From a virus: 28,707 nt of DNA. Position 1 is the stretch's first letter. The number at the start of each line of letters is the position of its first letter. The notes beneath the pieces are model-generated. The model was not told where the DNA came from. It made no database searches and was given only the letters and a program-made list of their open reading frames with translations. A program made the position numbers and the translations under genes. Location of the stretch: positions 1 to 28,707 of the IMG/VR virus record IMGVR_UViG_3300044638_002366, one strand, 5' to 3'. Positions 1 through 7,870 of this stretch are shown piece by piece.

Positions 1-7
1 TCACCAA

Positions 8-1195
8 ATGGCTGATGTCTTTTCAACAACAACCTCTGGGTTAGGTTCCAATCTTGTAACTATGGCGTACGACAAGTTGATCGAAATCAACTTACGTTCA
101 ACACCACAGTTCCGCGCAATCGCAGACAAGAAGATCGGAAACCCAACTCACGACGGTTCTTCAATTCGTTTCCAGTTCCACAACGATATTGCTGACACCT
201 CAATTGCAGGTGCAACACTCGCTGAAACTGTAGACCCAGATGCAGTAGCACTGCCATCAACTACAACACTAGATGTCACACAGACAGAACTAGGTCGCGT
301 AGTACTTCCAACACGCAAGTTGTCATTAATGTCACTTGCTGACGTAGATCCATGGATTGCTAACGCAGTTGCGTTCAACATGGCAACTACACTAGATAAC
401 GGTATTGCCGCTATCCTAGATGCAGGCACAAACGTCATCCGCGAATCCGCTGGTGCGCTTTCAACAACTGCTGCTAAGTCAACAATTGTAGCATCAGACA
501 CATTCAAGGGACGCGACGTACGTTACGCTGTAACTAAGTTACGCGCTGCTAACGTTGTTCCTCGTGGCGGAATGTATGTTTCATACATCCACCCAGAAAT
601 TTCACACGATCTCCGTACAGAGACAGGTAACAACATCTGGCGTACACCACATGAGTACCAAAACGTTGGTCCACTACTTGCTGGTGAACTTGGCGCATGG
701 GAAGGTGTTCGTTTCATCGAAACACCACGTATGACAAATACAATCTCAGGTGGTGCTCTAACAGCACTTGCTACTGCTCCTGCAGTAAGCGGTGTATCAG
801 GCGAGTTCACAATCGTTGCAGCAAACGCTGCATTCGGTGGTCTTGCTGAGGTTGGCGATGCCATCTCAGGTACAAACGTAGGCTCTGGTGCTTTGATCAC
901 AGCAATCTCAGTTGGTGCAACAAACACTACATTCACAGTGTCTGTCGCTAACTCAGGAACTGTTGGAACAAACACACTTACAGTGACTCCAAAGGCTCGT
1001 GTTTACAACACATACGTACTAGGACAGCAAGCACTTGCTGAAGCAGTATGGAAGGAACCAGGCATTGAGTTTGGTAACGTTGTAGACAAGTTGAATCGTT
1101 TCCGCCCAGTCGGCTGGCACGGTATCATCAACTGGTCTATCTACCGTCAAGAGGCGCTATACCGCATCGAGACTGCTTCTTCAGTTCGTCCGTAA
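8..1195 (+). CDS. Major capsid protein, N4-gp56 family type
   Basis: The 395-aa product should be the shell-forming subunit of the virion head. It has the general layout of N4-gp56 family capsid proteins as I know them: an N-terminal arm, a stretch of helices and strands with RGGMYVSYIHPEISHDLR (about 186-203), a conserved EGVRFIETPRM (232-242), and a C-terminal block with YVLGQQALAEAVWKEPGIEF (336-355) and a final GWHGIINWSIYRQEALYRIE. Between about 245 and 330 there is a Gly/Ala/Thr/Val-rich, Ig-like insertion that breaks the family pattern. Only seven bases precede the ATG in this window, so its ribosome site cannot be judged. It is followed by a hairpin and a gap of 76 bases, consistent with separate high-level expression. 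Family assignment is from memory of the motifs, not a search. Confidence 0.85.
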   Translation: MADVFSTTTSGLGSNLVTMAYDKLIEINLRSTPQFRAIADKKIGNPTHDGSSIRFQFHNDIADTSIAGATLAETVDPDAVALPSTTTLDVTQTELGRVVLPTRKLSLMSLADVDPWIANAVAFNMATTLDNGIAAILDAGTNVIRESAGALSTTAAKSTIVASDTFKGRDVRYAVTKLRAANVVPRGGMYVSYIHPEISHDLRTETGNNIWRTPHEYQNVGPLLAGELGAWEGVRFIETPRMTNTISGGALTALATAPAVSGVSGEFTIVAANAAFGGLAEVGDAISGTNVGSGALITAISVGATNTTFTVSVANSGTVGTNTLTVTPKARVYNTYVLGQQALAEAVWKEPGIEFGNVVDKLNRFRPVGWHGIINWSIYRQEALYRIETASSVRP

Positions 1196-1222
1196 GAAGT
1201 AATCTAAGTATTTAGATGGGTG

Positions 1223-1244
1223 GGGCTAGGGGAAACTCTAGCCC
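1223..1244 (+). terminator. Stem-loop after the capsid gene, possible partial terminator
   Basis: GGGCTAGGG and CTCTAGCCC pair over nine positions (one G-U) around a GAAA tetraloop, 28 bases after the capsid stop codon. Only a mixed A/T stretch follows, without a clean T run, so it may attenuate transcription or stabilise the capsid message 3' end instead of stopping transcription fully. The window's strong terminator at 14785 also closes with GAAA. Confidence 0.45.
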
Positions 1245-1271
1245 TATCAATAAAACGACTTAGGAGGATAC

Positions 1272-1523
1272 ATGGCATACAGATTTACAACACCTACAGT
1301 AAGTGAAGGCCCTGCAGGTGAAGGCGACTTATTTAGCCGTTACAGGCTTGTAAGGGGCATTACAGTCCTTAAGATAGACGGAGAATACTACGAAGTTAGA
1401 TTCCCCTCATCTGAAGAGACCACAGATGCAGATATTGCATACATCGGTGGATATTCATATGACGTTGACTTAGCAGAAAAGACTGCTCTTGAAGCAGCAG
1501 GATACACGGTGGAGACGGTATAA
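1272..1523 (+). CDS. Small acidic hypothetical protein in head region
   Basis: An 83-aa protein I do not recognise. A good ribosome site (AGGAGG, 1262-1267) precedes the ATG. The sequence is beta-strand-like in the middle (VLKIDGEYYEVRFPSSEE), acidic overall, and ends with a possible helix (LAEKTALEAAGYTVE). Its stop is immediately followed by the next ATG, so the two are probably co-translated. The position directly after the capsid gene suggests a head-associated or decoration role, but nothing in the sequence proves this. Confidence 0.75.
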   Translation: MAYRFTTPTVSEGPAGEGDLFSRYRLVRGITVLKIDGEYYEVRFPSSEETTDADIAYIGGYSYDVDLAEKTALEAAGYTVETV

Positions 1524-1961
1524 ATGTGTGACCATATCAGTAAAGTGCTTGAATGGGGATTCACTGACACTCACGATTTTAAAGTTACAAAGTATGGATG
1601 TGTGAACTGCGATGAAACTTCCCCAGTTCCATTTGTATCAGATGATGTTTTCGTAGATCACAGCAAGTGTGGTGGTCCAGATGTCTGCTTTGGTTGCAAG
1701 GCAGCGGGACTCCAGTTAAATCCTGGAGACGCTCATAGTGCCAAAGGCATGACCAATAAAAAATGGGAAGGTGAACTGAGCGCTTACCGCGAGGCAAGGG
1801 CACAGGGCATACAACCAGAAGGTACAAGTATGGAGAAGATTCAGGAAGCACGTCGTGCCTCTGATGTCATGGGGAAAGCATTTGATGCCAATACCATGGT
1901 TGATAGTAAAATAATCCAAAACAAGTCAGTAGACAAACTCAAAGAAGTAGGAGCAATATAA
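1524..1961 (+). CDS. Cys-rich N-terminal, helical C-terminal hypothetical protein
   Basis: This 145-aa protein begins directly after the previous stop. Its first half contains several potential zinc ligands: CDH at 2-4, CVNC around 26-29, then HSKC and CFGC around 46-58. The second half (from about residue 75) is charged and helix-forming (KKWEGELSAYREARAQG, then SMEKIQEARRASDVMGKAFD). The combination of a zinc-knuckle-like head and a helical tail could serve as a scaffold or structural adapter. No family is recognised. The stop overlaps no coding sequence but abuts the next ATG (TATAATG). Confidence 0.75.
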   Translation: MCDHISKVLEWGFTDTHDFKVTKYGCVNCDETSPVPFVSDDVFVDHSKCGGPDVCFGCKAAGLQLNPGDAHSAKGMTNKKWEGELSAYREARAQGIQPEGTSMEKIQEARRASDVMGKAFDANTMVDSKIIQNKSVDKLKEVGAI

Positions 1962-2122
1962 TGCCAATGGTCGGAAAAAAAGAGTACTCATACTCAGCAA
2001 AAGGTATGGCAATGGCTAAGGCTGATGCCAAAAAGTCTGGTAAGAAAATGGTCATGAAGAAGACAGCCAAGAAAAAGGTTGCAAAGAAGTCTGCACGACG
2101 CGGTATGTTCGGTTCTCGATAA
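1961..2122 (+). CDS. 53-aa Lys-rich basic protein
   Basis: This short gene reads MPMVGKKEYSYSAKGMAMAK at its start and continues with repeated KK/KKA clusters, ending RRGMFGSR. About a third of residues are Lys or Arg. Short proteins beginning MPMV-GKK-Y-Y-AKG are common next to phage head genes in my experience, but have no assigned function. Its stop overlaps the next start as TAATG. It is the first of five adjacent basic proteins (to 3291), so a role in binding packaged DNA or in capsid interior contacts is a reasonable guess. Confidence 0.7.
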   Translation: MPMVGKKEYSYSAKGMAMAKADAKKSGKKMVMKKTAKKKVAKKSARRGMFGSR

Positions 2123-2322
2123 TGCCTAAGAAAGTATCATACCTAGATAACCTTCAAAAGGAACTAGGTCAATGGAAGGCAGCAGTAAGAGCAACTGGTT
2201 CACCAAAGACTAACAAGCCTACGGGTAAGGGTGAGTCCCAGTACAAGCAAGCGCTTGGTCAACTTGGTGGAGCAATTATTGGTCGTCAGTACAGCGACAA
2301 GACTGCAAAAAGAATCAAATGA
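2122..2322 (+). CDS. 66-aa basic hypothetical protein
   Basis: The product begins with a short helix (YLDNLQKELGQWKAAVRATG), then a Lys/Pro/Gly linker (SPKTNKPTGKGESQYKQ) and a Gly-rich small-residue segment (ALGQLGGAIIGRQY) before a basic end (DKTAKRIK). The start overlaps the previous stop (TAATG) and its own stop overlaps the next start (ATGA), so translational coupling is likely. No family is recognised. Its basic charge fits the neighbouring genes. Confidence 0.7.
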   Translation: MPKKVSYLDNLQKELGQWKAAVRATGSPKTNKPTGKGESQYKQALGQLGGAIIGRQYSDKTAKRIK

Positions 2323-2474
2323 AAAAGAAAGCGTTTTGGGATAAACCAAATCCTAAAAAGAAATCAACTCCTTTAACGCCATCACAGAAGGCTAGGGCTA
2401 AGGCACGTGCTAAAGCAGCAGGTCGTCCTTATCCAAATCTAATAGATAATGCAGGGGCAAGGAAAAAGAAGTGA
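2319..2474 (+). CDS. 51-aa Lys/Arg-rich basic protein
   Basis: A very small gene, starting MKKKAFWDKPNPKKKSTP and ending NAGARKKK. The centre is Ala/Arg/Lys-rich (QKARAKARAKAAGRP) and should form a basic helix. It overlaps its neighbours at both ends (ATGA upstream, GTGA downstream), a strong sign of a real translated gene in this packed block. No function is known to me. Nucleic acid binding is plausible from charge alone. Confidence 0.65.
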   Translation: MKKKAFWDKPNPKKKSTPLTPSQKARAKARAKAAGRPYPNLIDNAGARKKK

Positions 2475-2749
2475 AAGACTCACGATTAAAACGGGCTGGA
2501 GTAGCAGGCTTTAATAAGCCTAAGCGCACTCCAAGCCACCCTACTAAGTCACACGTAGTTGTGGCTAAGGTAGGTAGCCAGGTTAAAACCATTCGCTTCG
2601 GACAACAAGGCGTTTCTGGCTCACCTAAAAAAGCAGGAGAATCTGCATCGTATGCAGCACGTCGTAAGTCTTTCAAAGCAAGACATGCAAGCAATATATC
2701 CAAAGGAAAAATGAGTGCCGCATATTGGGCAGACAAGGTGAAATGGTAA
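2471..2749 (+). CDS. Conserved basic phage protein, DUF6321-like
   Basis: This 92-aa protein starts with GTG inside the preceding stop (GTGA). It contains GFNKPKRTPSHPTKSHVVVA, then IRFGQQGVSGSP, then an Arg/Lys-rich helix and the ending GKMSAAYWADKVKW. This order of motifs (P-KRTP-HP-KSHVV, IRFGQQGV, RR-SF-ARH, SAAYWA-KVKW) matches a conserved phage domain I remember as DUF6321, whose function is not known. The next gene overlaps by one base (TAATG). The domain name is from memory and uncertain; the gene itself is secure. Confidence 0.75.
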   Translation: MKDSRLKRAGVAGFNKPKRTPSHPTKSHVVVAKVGSQVKTIRFGQQGVSGSPKKAGESASYAARRKSFKARHASNISKGKMSAAYWADKVKW

Positions 2750-3291
2750 TGGCAATTAAAGTATCACAAGCAACAATCGATAAGATTAAGAAGATGGGTA
2801 TGACTGCAGCACTAAAGTCTGCCCCTAAAGCAAATGCAGAAATGACAGAAGCACTTCGTCGTATGTATGGTCAACGCCGTCTAGACGCTGCTACAAAGTC
2901 AAAGTCATCAGTTCCAGCACAGAAGAGCACGCCAGAAAAAGGAACAGGGTTCAAGAGAGTATCTCCATATCCTTACAGCGGTGTTAAAGTTAAAGGCTCT
3001 GGTCGCCCAGCAGGCGCTCCTGGTGCAGTCAGTGGTTCCTCACGTAACAGTGCTCCTGGTGCAGTTAGTGGAAAGAAAGTTTCTACAACTACAGCAAAGA
3101 AAGCAGCACCTGCTAAGCGTCAATCAGATGCACAAAAATTAGTTGGTGGAATTAAGCGTGTAATTAATTCTTCTCCAGGACCAGACATCAAGAAGGCACT
3201 AACTTCTTCTAACAAGACAACAACAACTGCAGCAGCACGTCGTAAAGCCGCAGCAGACGCTGTAAAGCGCGCTGGCGGACGCACAAGATAA
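2749..3291 (+). CDS. Basic, low-complexity Ala/Lys/Ser-rich protein
   Basis: I place the start at 2749 (TAATG overlap) instead of the upstream TTG, because every neighbour uses that junction; this gives 180 aa. Residues 1-50 form a helical head (ATIDKIKKMGMTAALKSAPK, then MTEALRRMYGQRRLDAA). The rest is low-complexity, with a repeated motif (GAPGAVSGSSRNSAPGAVSG) followed by Lys/Ala/Thr-rich sequence ending VKRAGGRTR. It resembles linker-histone-like tails in composition. Function unknown; an internal virion DNA-binding protein is one possibility. Confidence 0.7.
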   Translation: MAIKVSQATIDKIKKMGMTAALKSAPKANAEMTEALRRMYGQRRLDAATKSKSSVPAQKSTPEKGTGFKRVSPYPYSGVKVKGSGRPAGAPGAVSGSSRNSAPGAVSGKKVSTTTAKKAAPAKRQSDAQKLVGGIKRVINSSPGPDIKKALTSSNKTTTTAAARRKAAADAVKRAGGRTR

Positions 3292-3313
3292 TCAACTTTA
3301 AAAAGGAATATCA

Positions 3314-4234
3314 ATGACAACAACTTATGCTGATTTGGTAAATGAGATCTCTCTCAATTTATCAGGCTACACATTAAGGCAAGACCGTACTACTCACCTT
3401 ACTCAGGCTATTAATGACAGTGAGTTGACTTTGAACTTTGGTAGTGTAACTAACATTGGCAAAGGTGCAGTTGAAATTGATGACGAGTTGCTGTGGTTAG
3501 ATACATATGATCGTGTGTCTAACACAGCAGTCGTCGCTCCTTATGGACGTGGCTACTACGGAACTGCTAAAGCAGCCCACGCAGTTAATACAAAAGTAAC
3601 AATTGCTCCAACCTTCCCACGTGCTACTATCAAGAAGGCTATCAACGATACAATTGATTCAATCTTCCCTGAACTATTTGGTGTAGGGGTTCACACATTT
3701 AACTTTAATACAGTCAAGACAACTTACTCATTGCCAGCAGATGTTGAAACAATTCTATACATCTCATGGAAATCAACAGGACCATCAGAAGAATGGGTTC
3801 CATTGAGAAACTGGCGCGCTGACCCACTTGCTAATACAACAGCATTTACAACTGGTCAGTCAGTATCTATCTACGATAGAGTCGATGCAGGTCGTACAGT
3901 GCAAGTTTTCTATACCAAAAAGTCGGCAACATTTTCAGAACTAGCAACTTCTGCTCTTACAAATGCACAGGTATTTGAGACAGTCACTGGATTACCATCA
4001 TCTACTAAAGACGTTATCGTCTATGGCGCATCGTATCGCCTATCATCCTTTATTGACCCAGGTCGACTCAACTACAGTTCAGCAGAAGCAGATAACGCAG
4101 ACACCAAGATCCAATATGGTGCTGGTGCATCCACTGCAAGATTCTTACTTGCTCTTTATCAGCAAAGACTGAAAGAAGAAAGCAAGAAATTACGTGATGT
4201 TTATCCAACCCGAATCCACTACACGAGGTACTAA
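3314..4234 (+). CDS. Candidate head-tail adaptor or structural protein
   Basis: A 306-aa protein preceded by AAAAGGAATATCA and ATG. The N-terminus (TYADLVNEISLNL) leads into a small beta-domain with VEIDDELLWLD and YGRGYYGTAKAAHAVNTKV (about 75-95), a motif partly echoed in the next gene (VDGTTAIAHSAGAKV). The middle has FPRATIKKAINDTIDSIFPE, which looks like the helix pairs of podovirus-style head-tail adaptors, and the C-terminus is helical (FLLALYQQRLKEESKKLRD). Position between capsid and fibre genes fits an adaptor or gatekeeper. No search was possible, so the role is inferred. Confidence 0.6.
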   Translation: MTTTYADLVNEISLNLSGYTLRQDRTTHLTQAINDSELTLNFGSVTNIGKGAVEIDDELLWLDTYDRVSNTAVVAPYGRGYYGTAKAAHAVNTKVTIAPTFPRATIKKAINDTIDSIFPELFGVGVHTFNFNTVKTTYSLPADVETILYISWKSTGPSEEWVPLRNWRADPLANTTAFTTGQSVSIYDRVDAGRTVQVFYTKKSATFSELATSALTNAQVFETVTGLPSSTKDVIVYGASYRLSSFIDPGRLNYSSAEADNADTKIQYGAGASTARFLLALYQQRLKEESKKLRDVYPTRIHYTRY

Positions 4235-4237
4235 AAT

Positions 4238-5929
4238 ATGACAACTCGCAAATATTCCTCCACATCCCAAGAGACAAGTCTTACAACAGCCTTGGCTGCT
4301 GGTGCGGGAAATACTACTATGGTGGTGGGTTCCGCAACAGCGTTGCTATCTGGAACTATTCCAGGAAACACTAGCCCGCTAGAAACATTTACTGTTGTTA
4401 TCGATCCAGATACAGCGCTTGAAGAAATTGTTGATGTAACCTATCCTTCGACCCCTGACAGTAATACACTTACAATTGTTCGTGCAGTTGATGGCACTAC
4501 TGCTATTGCTCACTCAGCAGGTGCCAAGGTTCGTCATATGGCTTCTGGCCGTGACTTCCGTGAAGCCAATGCTCACATTGAGGCAACTACTGGACACGGT
4601 GCAACAGGTGCTGTAGTTGGTACAACTAACACTCAGGTTCTTACAAACAAAGACCTTTCATCTGCAACTAATACTCTTTCTACCTCAGTCGTAACTTTAA
4701 CTGGCGCACAGACACTAACAAATAAGAATCTAACTAGCCCAACCATTACTGGTACTGGCGCTATTGCTGGAACCTTTACAGGCAACCTAACAGGTAACGT
4801 AACTGGTAACGTCTCAGGAACTGCAGGTAGTGCAACAGGCAATGCTGGCACAGCAACCGCCTTGGCTACAGCACGTACATTCCAACTTACTGGAGATGTA
4901 GAAGCAAGCGGAGTATCTTTTGATGGTACTGGCAATGTAAGTTTAACAACTGTTATTGGCACTGGTGCAATCGTTAATGCCGATGTGAACTCATCTGCCC
5001 AGATTGCATACAGCAAGTTGGCTTTGACTAACGGCATTGTTAATGCTGACATCAACGCATCTGCTGCTATTGACTGGTCTAAGATTGCTCCATCTAGCAC
5101 GGTATCTGCAACTGAACTTGGATACCTAGATGGCGTCACCTCTGCCATTCAAACTCAGATTGATTCTAAGTTGGCTACTGCAACAGCATCAAGCACATAT
5201 GCGCCTTTGGCTAGCCCAGCACTAACTGGCACACCAACTGCACCTACTGCTACTGCTGGAACTAATACAACACAGGTTGCAACTACAGCATATGTAGGAA
5301 CTGCAATATCTAACCTTGTTGCTGGAGCACCAACTACTCTTGATACTCTTGATGAGATTGCTGCAGCCATTGCTGACACAGGCAACTTCTCAGACACAGT
5401 AGTTCTTAAGTCAGGCTCAACAATGTCTGGCAACCTAGCAATGGGTACTAATAAAGTAACTGGTCTAGGAACTCCTACAACATCTACAGATGCTGCAACT
5501 AAAGGTTATGTAGATACAGTAACAGTTGCGCCTAGCAACTTGACTGGTCCAATTACATCTGTAGGAGCAGCAACAGCAGTGGCAGCACAGACTGGTACTG
5601 GCTCAACATTCGTAATGAATACAAGCCCAACACTTGTAACTCCTGTACTTGGTGTGGCTACTGCTACATCTATCAATGGAACTACAATTCCATCAAGCAA
5701 GACTTTGGTAGCAACTGATTCAACTGCCTATGTAGTTCCTAGCCAAACTGGTAACTCAGGCAAGTACCTCACAACAGATGGAACTACTTCATCTTGGGGT
5801 ACAGTCAATGCGCTGCCATCACAGACAAGCAACGCAGGAAAGTATTTAACAACAGACGGAACCTCAGCATCCTGGGCAACCGTAACAACCGACCCAACAG
5901 CCGACATCTTTATGATGATGGGCGCCTAA
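4238..5929 (+). CDS. Repeat-built tail fibre protein
   Basis: A 563-aa beta-rich protein, almost free of Cys and Trp and full of Thr, Ala, Ser and Gly. A globular head (1-105) carries VDGTTAIAHSAGAKVRHMAS. It is followed by fibre-type repeats: LTNKDLSS and LTNKNLTSPTITGTG, GNLTGNVTGNVSGTAG, NADVNSSAQIAYSKL and NADINASAAIDWSKI, TELGYLDGVTSAIQTQID, then ATKGYVDT. The C-terminus has two copies of PSQT-N-GKYLTTDGT--SW-TV (about 500-550). These modules are typical of trimeric phage fibres. It would attach to the tail or head and contact the host. No chaperone or protease domain is visible, so it may need the six downstream proteins to be completed. Confidence 0.8.
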   Translation: MTTRKYSSTSQETSLTTALAAGAGNTTMVVGSATALLSGTIPGNTSPLETFTVVIDPDTALEEIVDVTYPSTPDSNTLTIVRAVDGTTAIAHSAGAKVRHMASGRDFREANAHIEATTGHGATGAVVGTTNTQVLTNKDLSSATNTLSTSVVTLTGAQTLTNKNLTSPTITGTGAIAGTFTGNLTGNVTGNVSGTAGSATGNAGTATALATARTFQLTGDVEASGVSFDGTGNVSLTTVIGTGAIVNADVNSSAQIAYSKLALTNGIVNADINASAAIDWSKIAPSSTVSATELGYLDGVTSAIQTQIDSKLATATASSTYAPLASPALTGTPTAPTATAGTNTTQVATTAYVGTAISNLVAGAPTTLDTLDEIAAAIADTGNFSDTVVLKSGSTMSGNLAMGTNKVTGLGTPTTSTDAATKGYVDTVTVAPSNLTGPITSVGAATAVAAQTGTGSTFVMNTSPTLVTPVLGVATATSINGTTIPSSKTLVATDSTAYVVPSQTGNSGKYLTTDGTTSSWGTVNALPSQTSNAGKYLTTDGTSASWATVTTDPTADIFMMMGA

Positions 5930-5949
5930 GAAACTAAGGAGAAATACAA

Positions 5950-6270
5950 ATGGCAAAGAAAGTACTTGGGCAAGTAAACCCATCCGCAACAACAGCAACG
6001 ACACTCTATACAGTTCCATCTGCTAAGAGTGCAGTTATCTCATCACTTACTATCTGTAACCAAGCATCTACATCTGCCACATTCCGTGTGGCTGTACGCC
6101 CTGCTGGTGCAACACTGGCTGCAGTTCACTATGTAGCCTATGATGTAACAGTTGGTGCTGCTGATACTACTGCTCTTACACTTGGTATTACATTAGCAAC
6201 TACAGACGTTGTAACTGTATATGCTTCAACTGCAACAATTTCATTCCACGCATACGGAGATGAGTCTTAA
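5950..6270 (+). CDS. Small beta-sandwich virion protein
   Basis: A 106-aa protein with an AAGGAG site ten bases before ATG. The sequence is a run of short beta strands: TTLYTVPSAKSAVISSLTIC, then ATFRVAVRPAGATL, then DVVTVYASTATISFHAYGDE. This pattern is common among small phage structural proteins found between fibre genes and may form a trimeric knob or fibre-associated subunit. It ends three bases before the six-gene paralogue array. The fold is my reading of the strand pattern. Confidence 0.7.
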   Translation: MAKKVLGQVNPSATTATTLYTVPSAKSAVISSLTICNQASTSATFRVAVRPAGATLAAVHYVAYDVTVGAADTTALTLGITLATTDVVTVYASTATISFHAYGDES

Positions 6271-6273
6271 CAA

Positions 6274-6855
6274 ATGGCTAACTCCCGTATAGCAACTTCG
6301 TCTATTACGCAGGGGTTTCCTAAGAGTAAGTCGTTGCTTACGGGAAATGATGCAATCTATGCTGGCTCGTATGAGTCTATTGCTACTGCTACGGGTACTG
6401 GTTCAAGTGGAACAATAACTTTTTCTAGTATACCAGCAACATATACGCATCTTCAAATTAGATGTCTAATGAAAAATACTAGCAATAGTACCAATCTTTA
6501 CGTAACATTTAATGGAGATAGTACTTCTAATTACAGCGCCCATTATCTTTATACTGATGGACAAACAAGAAGTAGCGCTGCATTAAATGGAGCATATATG
6601 TTTTTAGGACGTTATGCATCTAGTACTGCTGCAAGCGTATATGGCGCAAATGTAATAGATATTTTAGATTACGCTAACACTAATAAATATAAAACAGCAA
6701 AAGGTTTAGGTGGTTACGATACTAATGGTGGTGGAGAAATATTATTTTCAAGTGGAAATTGGCGCTCAACTGCCGCAATAACAAGTATTACATTAAATAC
6801 TGATGCTACCAACTGGACTACTGCGACTACATTTGCTTTGTATGGGATAAAATAA
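6274..6855 (+). CDS. Tandem fibre-tip-like protein A1
   Basis: The first of six related surface proteins (193 aa). Shared family landmarks are TITFSSIP (47-54), TYTHLQIRCLMKN (57-69), AAITSITL (167-174) and the ending LYGIK. Subtype A marks are FNGD--SNYSAHYLY (79-93) and GANVIDILDYANTNKYKT (124-141), which recur in the fourth gene at 7870. The N-terminal 45 residues (SRIATSSITQGFPKSKSLLT) are longer than in subtypes B and C and might anchor the array to the virion. Its stop overlaps the next start (TAATG). Likely a host-contact or fibre-decorating protein. Confidence 0.7.
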   Translation: MANSRIATSSITQGFPKSKSLLTGNDAIYAGSYESIATATGTGSSGTITFSSIPATYTHLQIRCLMKNTSNSTNLYVTFNGDSTSNYSAHYLYTDGQTRSSAALNGAYMFLGRYASSTAASVYGANVIDILDYANTNKYKTAKGLGGYDTNGGGEILFSSGNWRSTAAITSITLNTDATNWTTATTFALYGIK

Positions 6856-7358
6856 TGCCAATTACATATACTCCGATTGCTACTCAGACATTAACAAGCG
6901 CACAAACAACTATTGCTTTTTCATCTATTCCACAAACATATACAGATTTAAGATTAGTTATGCAAATTAAAAATACATTAGGTGTATATTTAACTTATAT
7001 ATATGAACCAACTTTTTCTGCTGGAATCTATAGCGGAACATATATTTTAGGAAATGGAACAACAGCATCAACTGGAAGATATACTGCAGACAGTTATATT
7101 TTGCCTGATAAACCGTATGGTTCCACATCTACTGGTTGGAGTATTTATACTGTTGATTTTAATAATTATAGTAATACTACAACATATAAAACAGCAATTA
7201 GTAGGTCATCAGTTCCAGATTCCGCTAGCGGAAATGTGTATGTAAATGCTGGTCTTATAAGAACTACTTCTGCAATTGCAAATTTAACAATTGCAGCGGG
7301 TGGTGGAAATTATGCAATTGGTTCAACCTTCACCCTCTATGGAATAAAGGCGGCATAA
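6855..7358 (+). CDS. Tandem fibre-tip-like protein B1
   Basis: 167 aa, start overlapping the previous stop by one base. Family landmarks: TIAFSSIPQTYTDLRLVMQI near the N-terminus, a middle DFNNYSNTTTYKTAIS segment, and the ending FTLYGIKAA. Subtype B is shown by the short N-terminus and by the YSNTTTYK motif, both shared with the fifth gene at 8436. The DNA is visibly more AT-rich than in the capsid and large tail genes, with many TTA, ATA and AGA codons. Probable virion surface role by association. Confidence 0.7.
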   Translation: MPITYTPIATQTLTSAQTTIAFSSIPQTYTDLRLVMQIKNTLGVYLTYIYEPTFSAGIYSGTYILGNGTTASTGRYTADSYILPDKPYGSTSTGWSIYTVDFNNYSNTTTYKTAISRSSVPDSASGNVYVNAGLIRTTSAIANLTIAAGGGNYAIGSTFTLYGIKAA

Positions 7359-7870
7359 TGGCATTTACATTTTCTAAACTAGCCAGCGTAGCCGTAGGTT
7401 CTGGTGGCGCTTCAACAATATCATTTAGCAGTATTCCACAAAACTACAAAGACTTGTGTTTAAAAATAAGTGCAAGAACAACAAATGCTTATTTTAGAGA
7501 TTCTGTTGATATAAAATTTAATGGAGCACTTACTTCTGCTGGAACATCTAAAGATATTTTAGCGCAAGGCACTTCAGTTGTTTCACAGTCTTTAAGTAAT
7601 TTATATGTCCAAATTGAAGGCAATAGCGGTACTACTGCTAATATTTTTGGTAACGCTGAAATATACATTCCTAACTATACATCCAGTAACAATAAATCTT
7701 TATCAATTGATGCTGTTACAGAAAATAACGCAGCAGCAGATAATTCTTTGAATTTGTCTCCTGGTCTATGGTCTAACGTAACAGCAATAAGTTCTATACT
7801 GTTATCGGGTGGTGGAACTTTTATGCAGTACTCAACAGCAACTCTCTATGGAATCCGAGCAGAGGTATAA
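7358..7870 (+). CDS. Tandem fibre-tip-like protein C1
   Basis: 170 aa. Family landmarks: VGSGGASTISFSSIPQNYKD, YIPNYTSSNNKS, TENNAAADN, LWSNVTAISSILL and the ending YSTATLYGIRAEV. Nearly every one of these blocks recurs in the sixth gene (8921), so these two are the closest pair by eye. The protein lacks the FNGD and GANV-DILDY marks of subtype A. Junctions on both sides are one-base TAATG overlaps. Likely a virion surface protein. Confidence 0.7.
   Translation: MAFTFSKLASVAVGSGGASTISFSSIPQNYKDLCLKISARTTNAYFRDSVDIKFNGALTSAGTSKDILAQGTSVVSQSLSNLYVQIEGNSGTTANIFGNAEIYIPNYTSSNNKSLSIDAVTENNAAADNSLNLSPGLWSNVTAISSILLSGGGTFMQYSTATLYGIRAEV

Noticed and set aside
4633-5433. Long minus-strand Val/Ala-rich frames across the fibre gene
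   Set aside because: Mirror of the Thr/Ala-rich fibre codons; no start context and opposed to the direction of the whole block.
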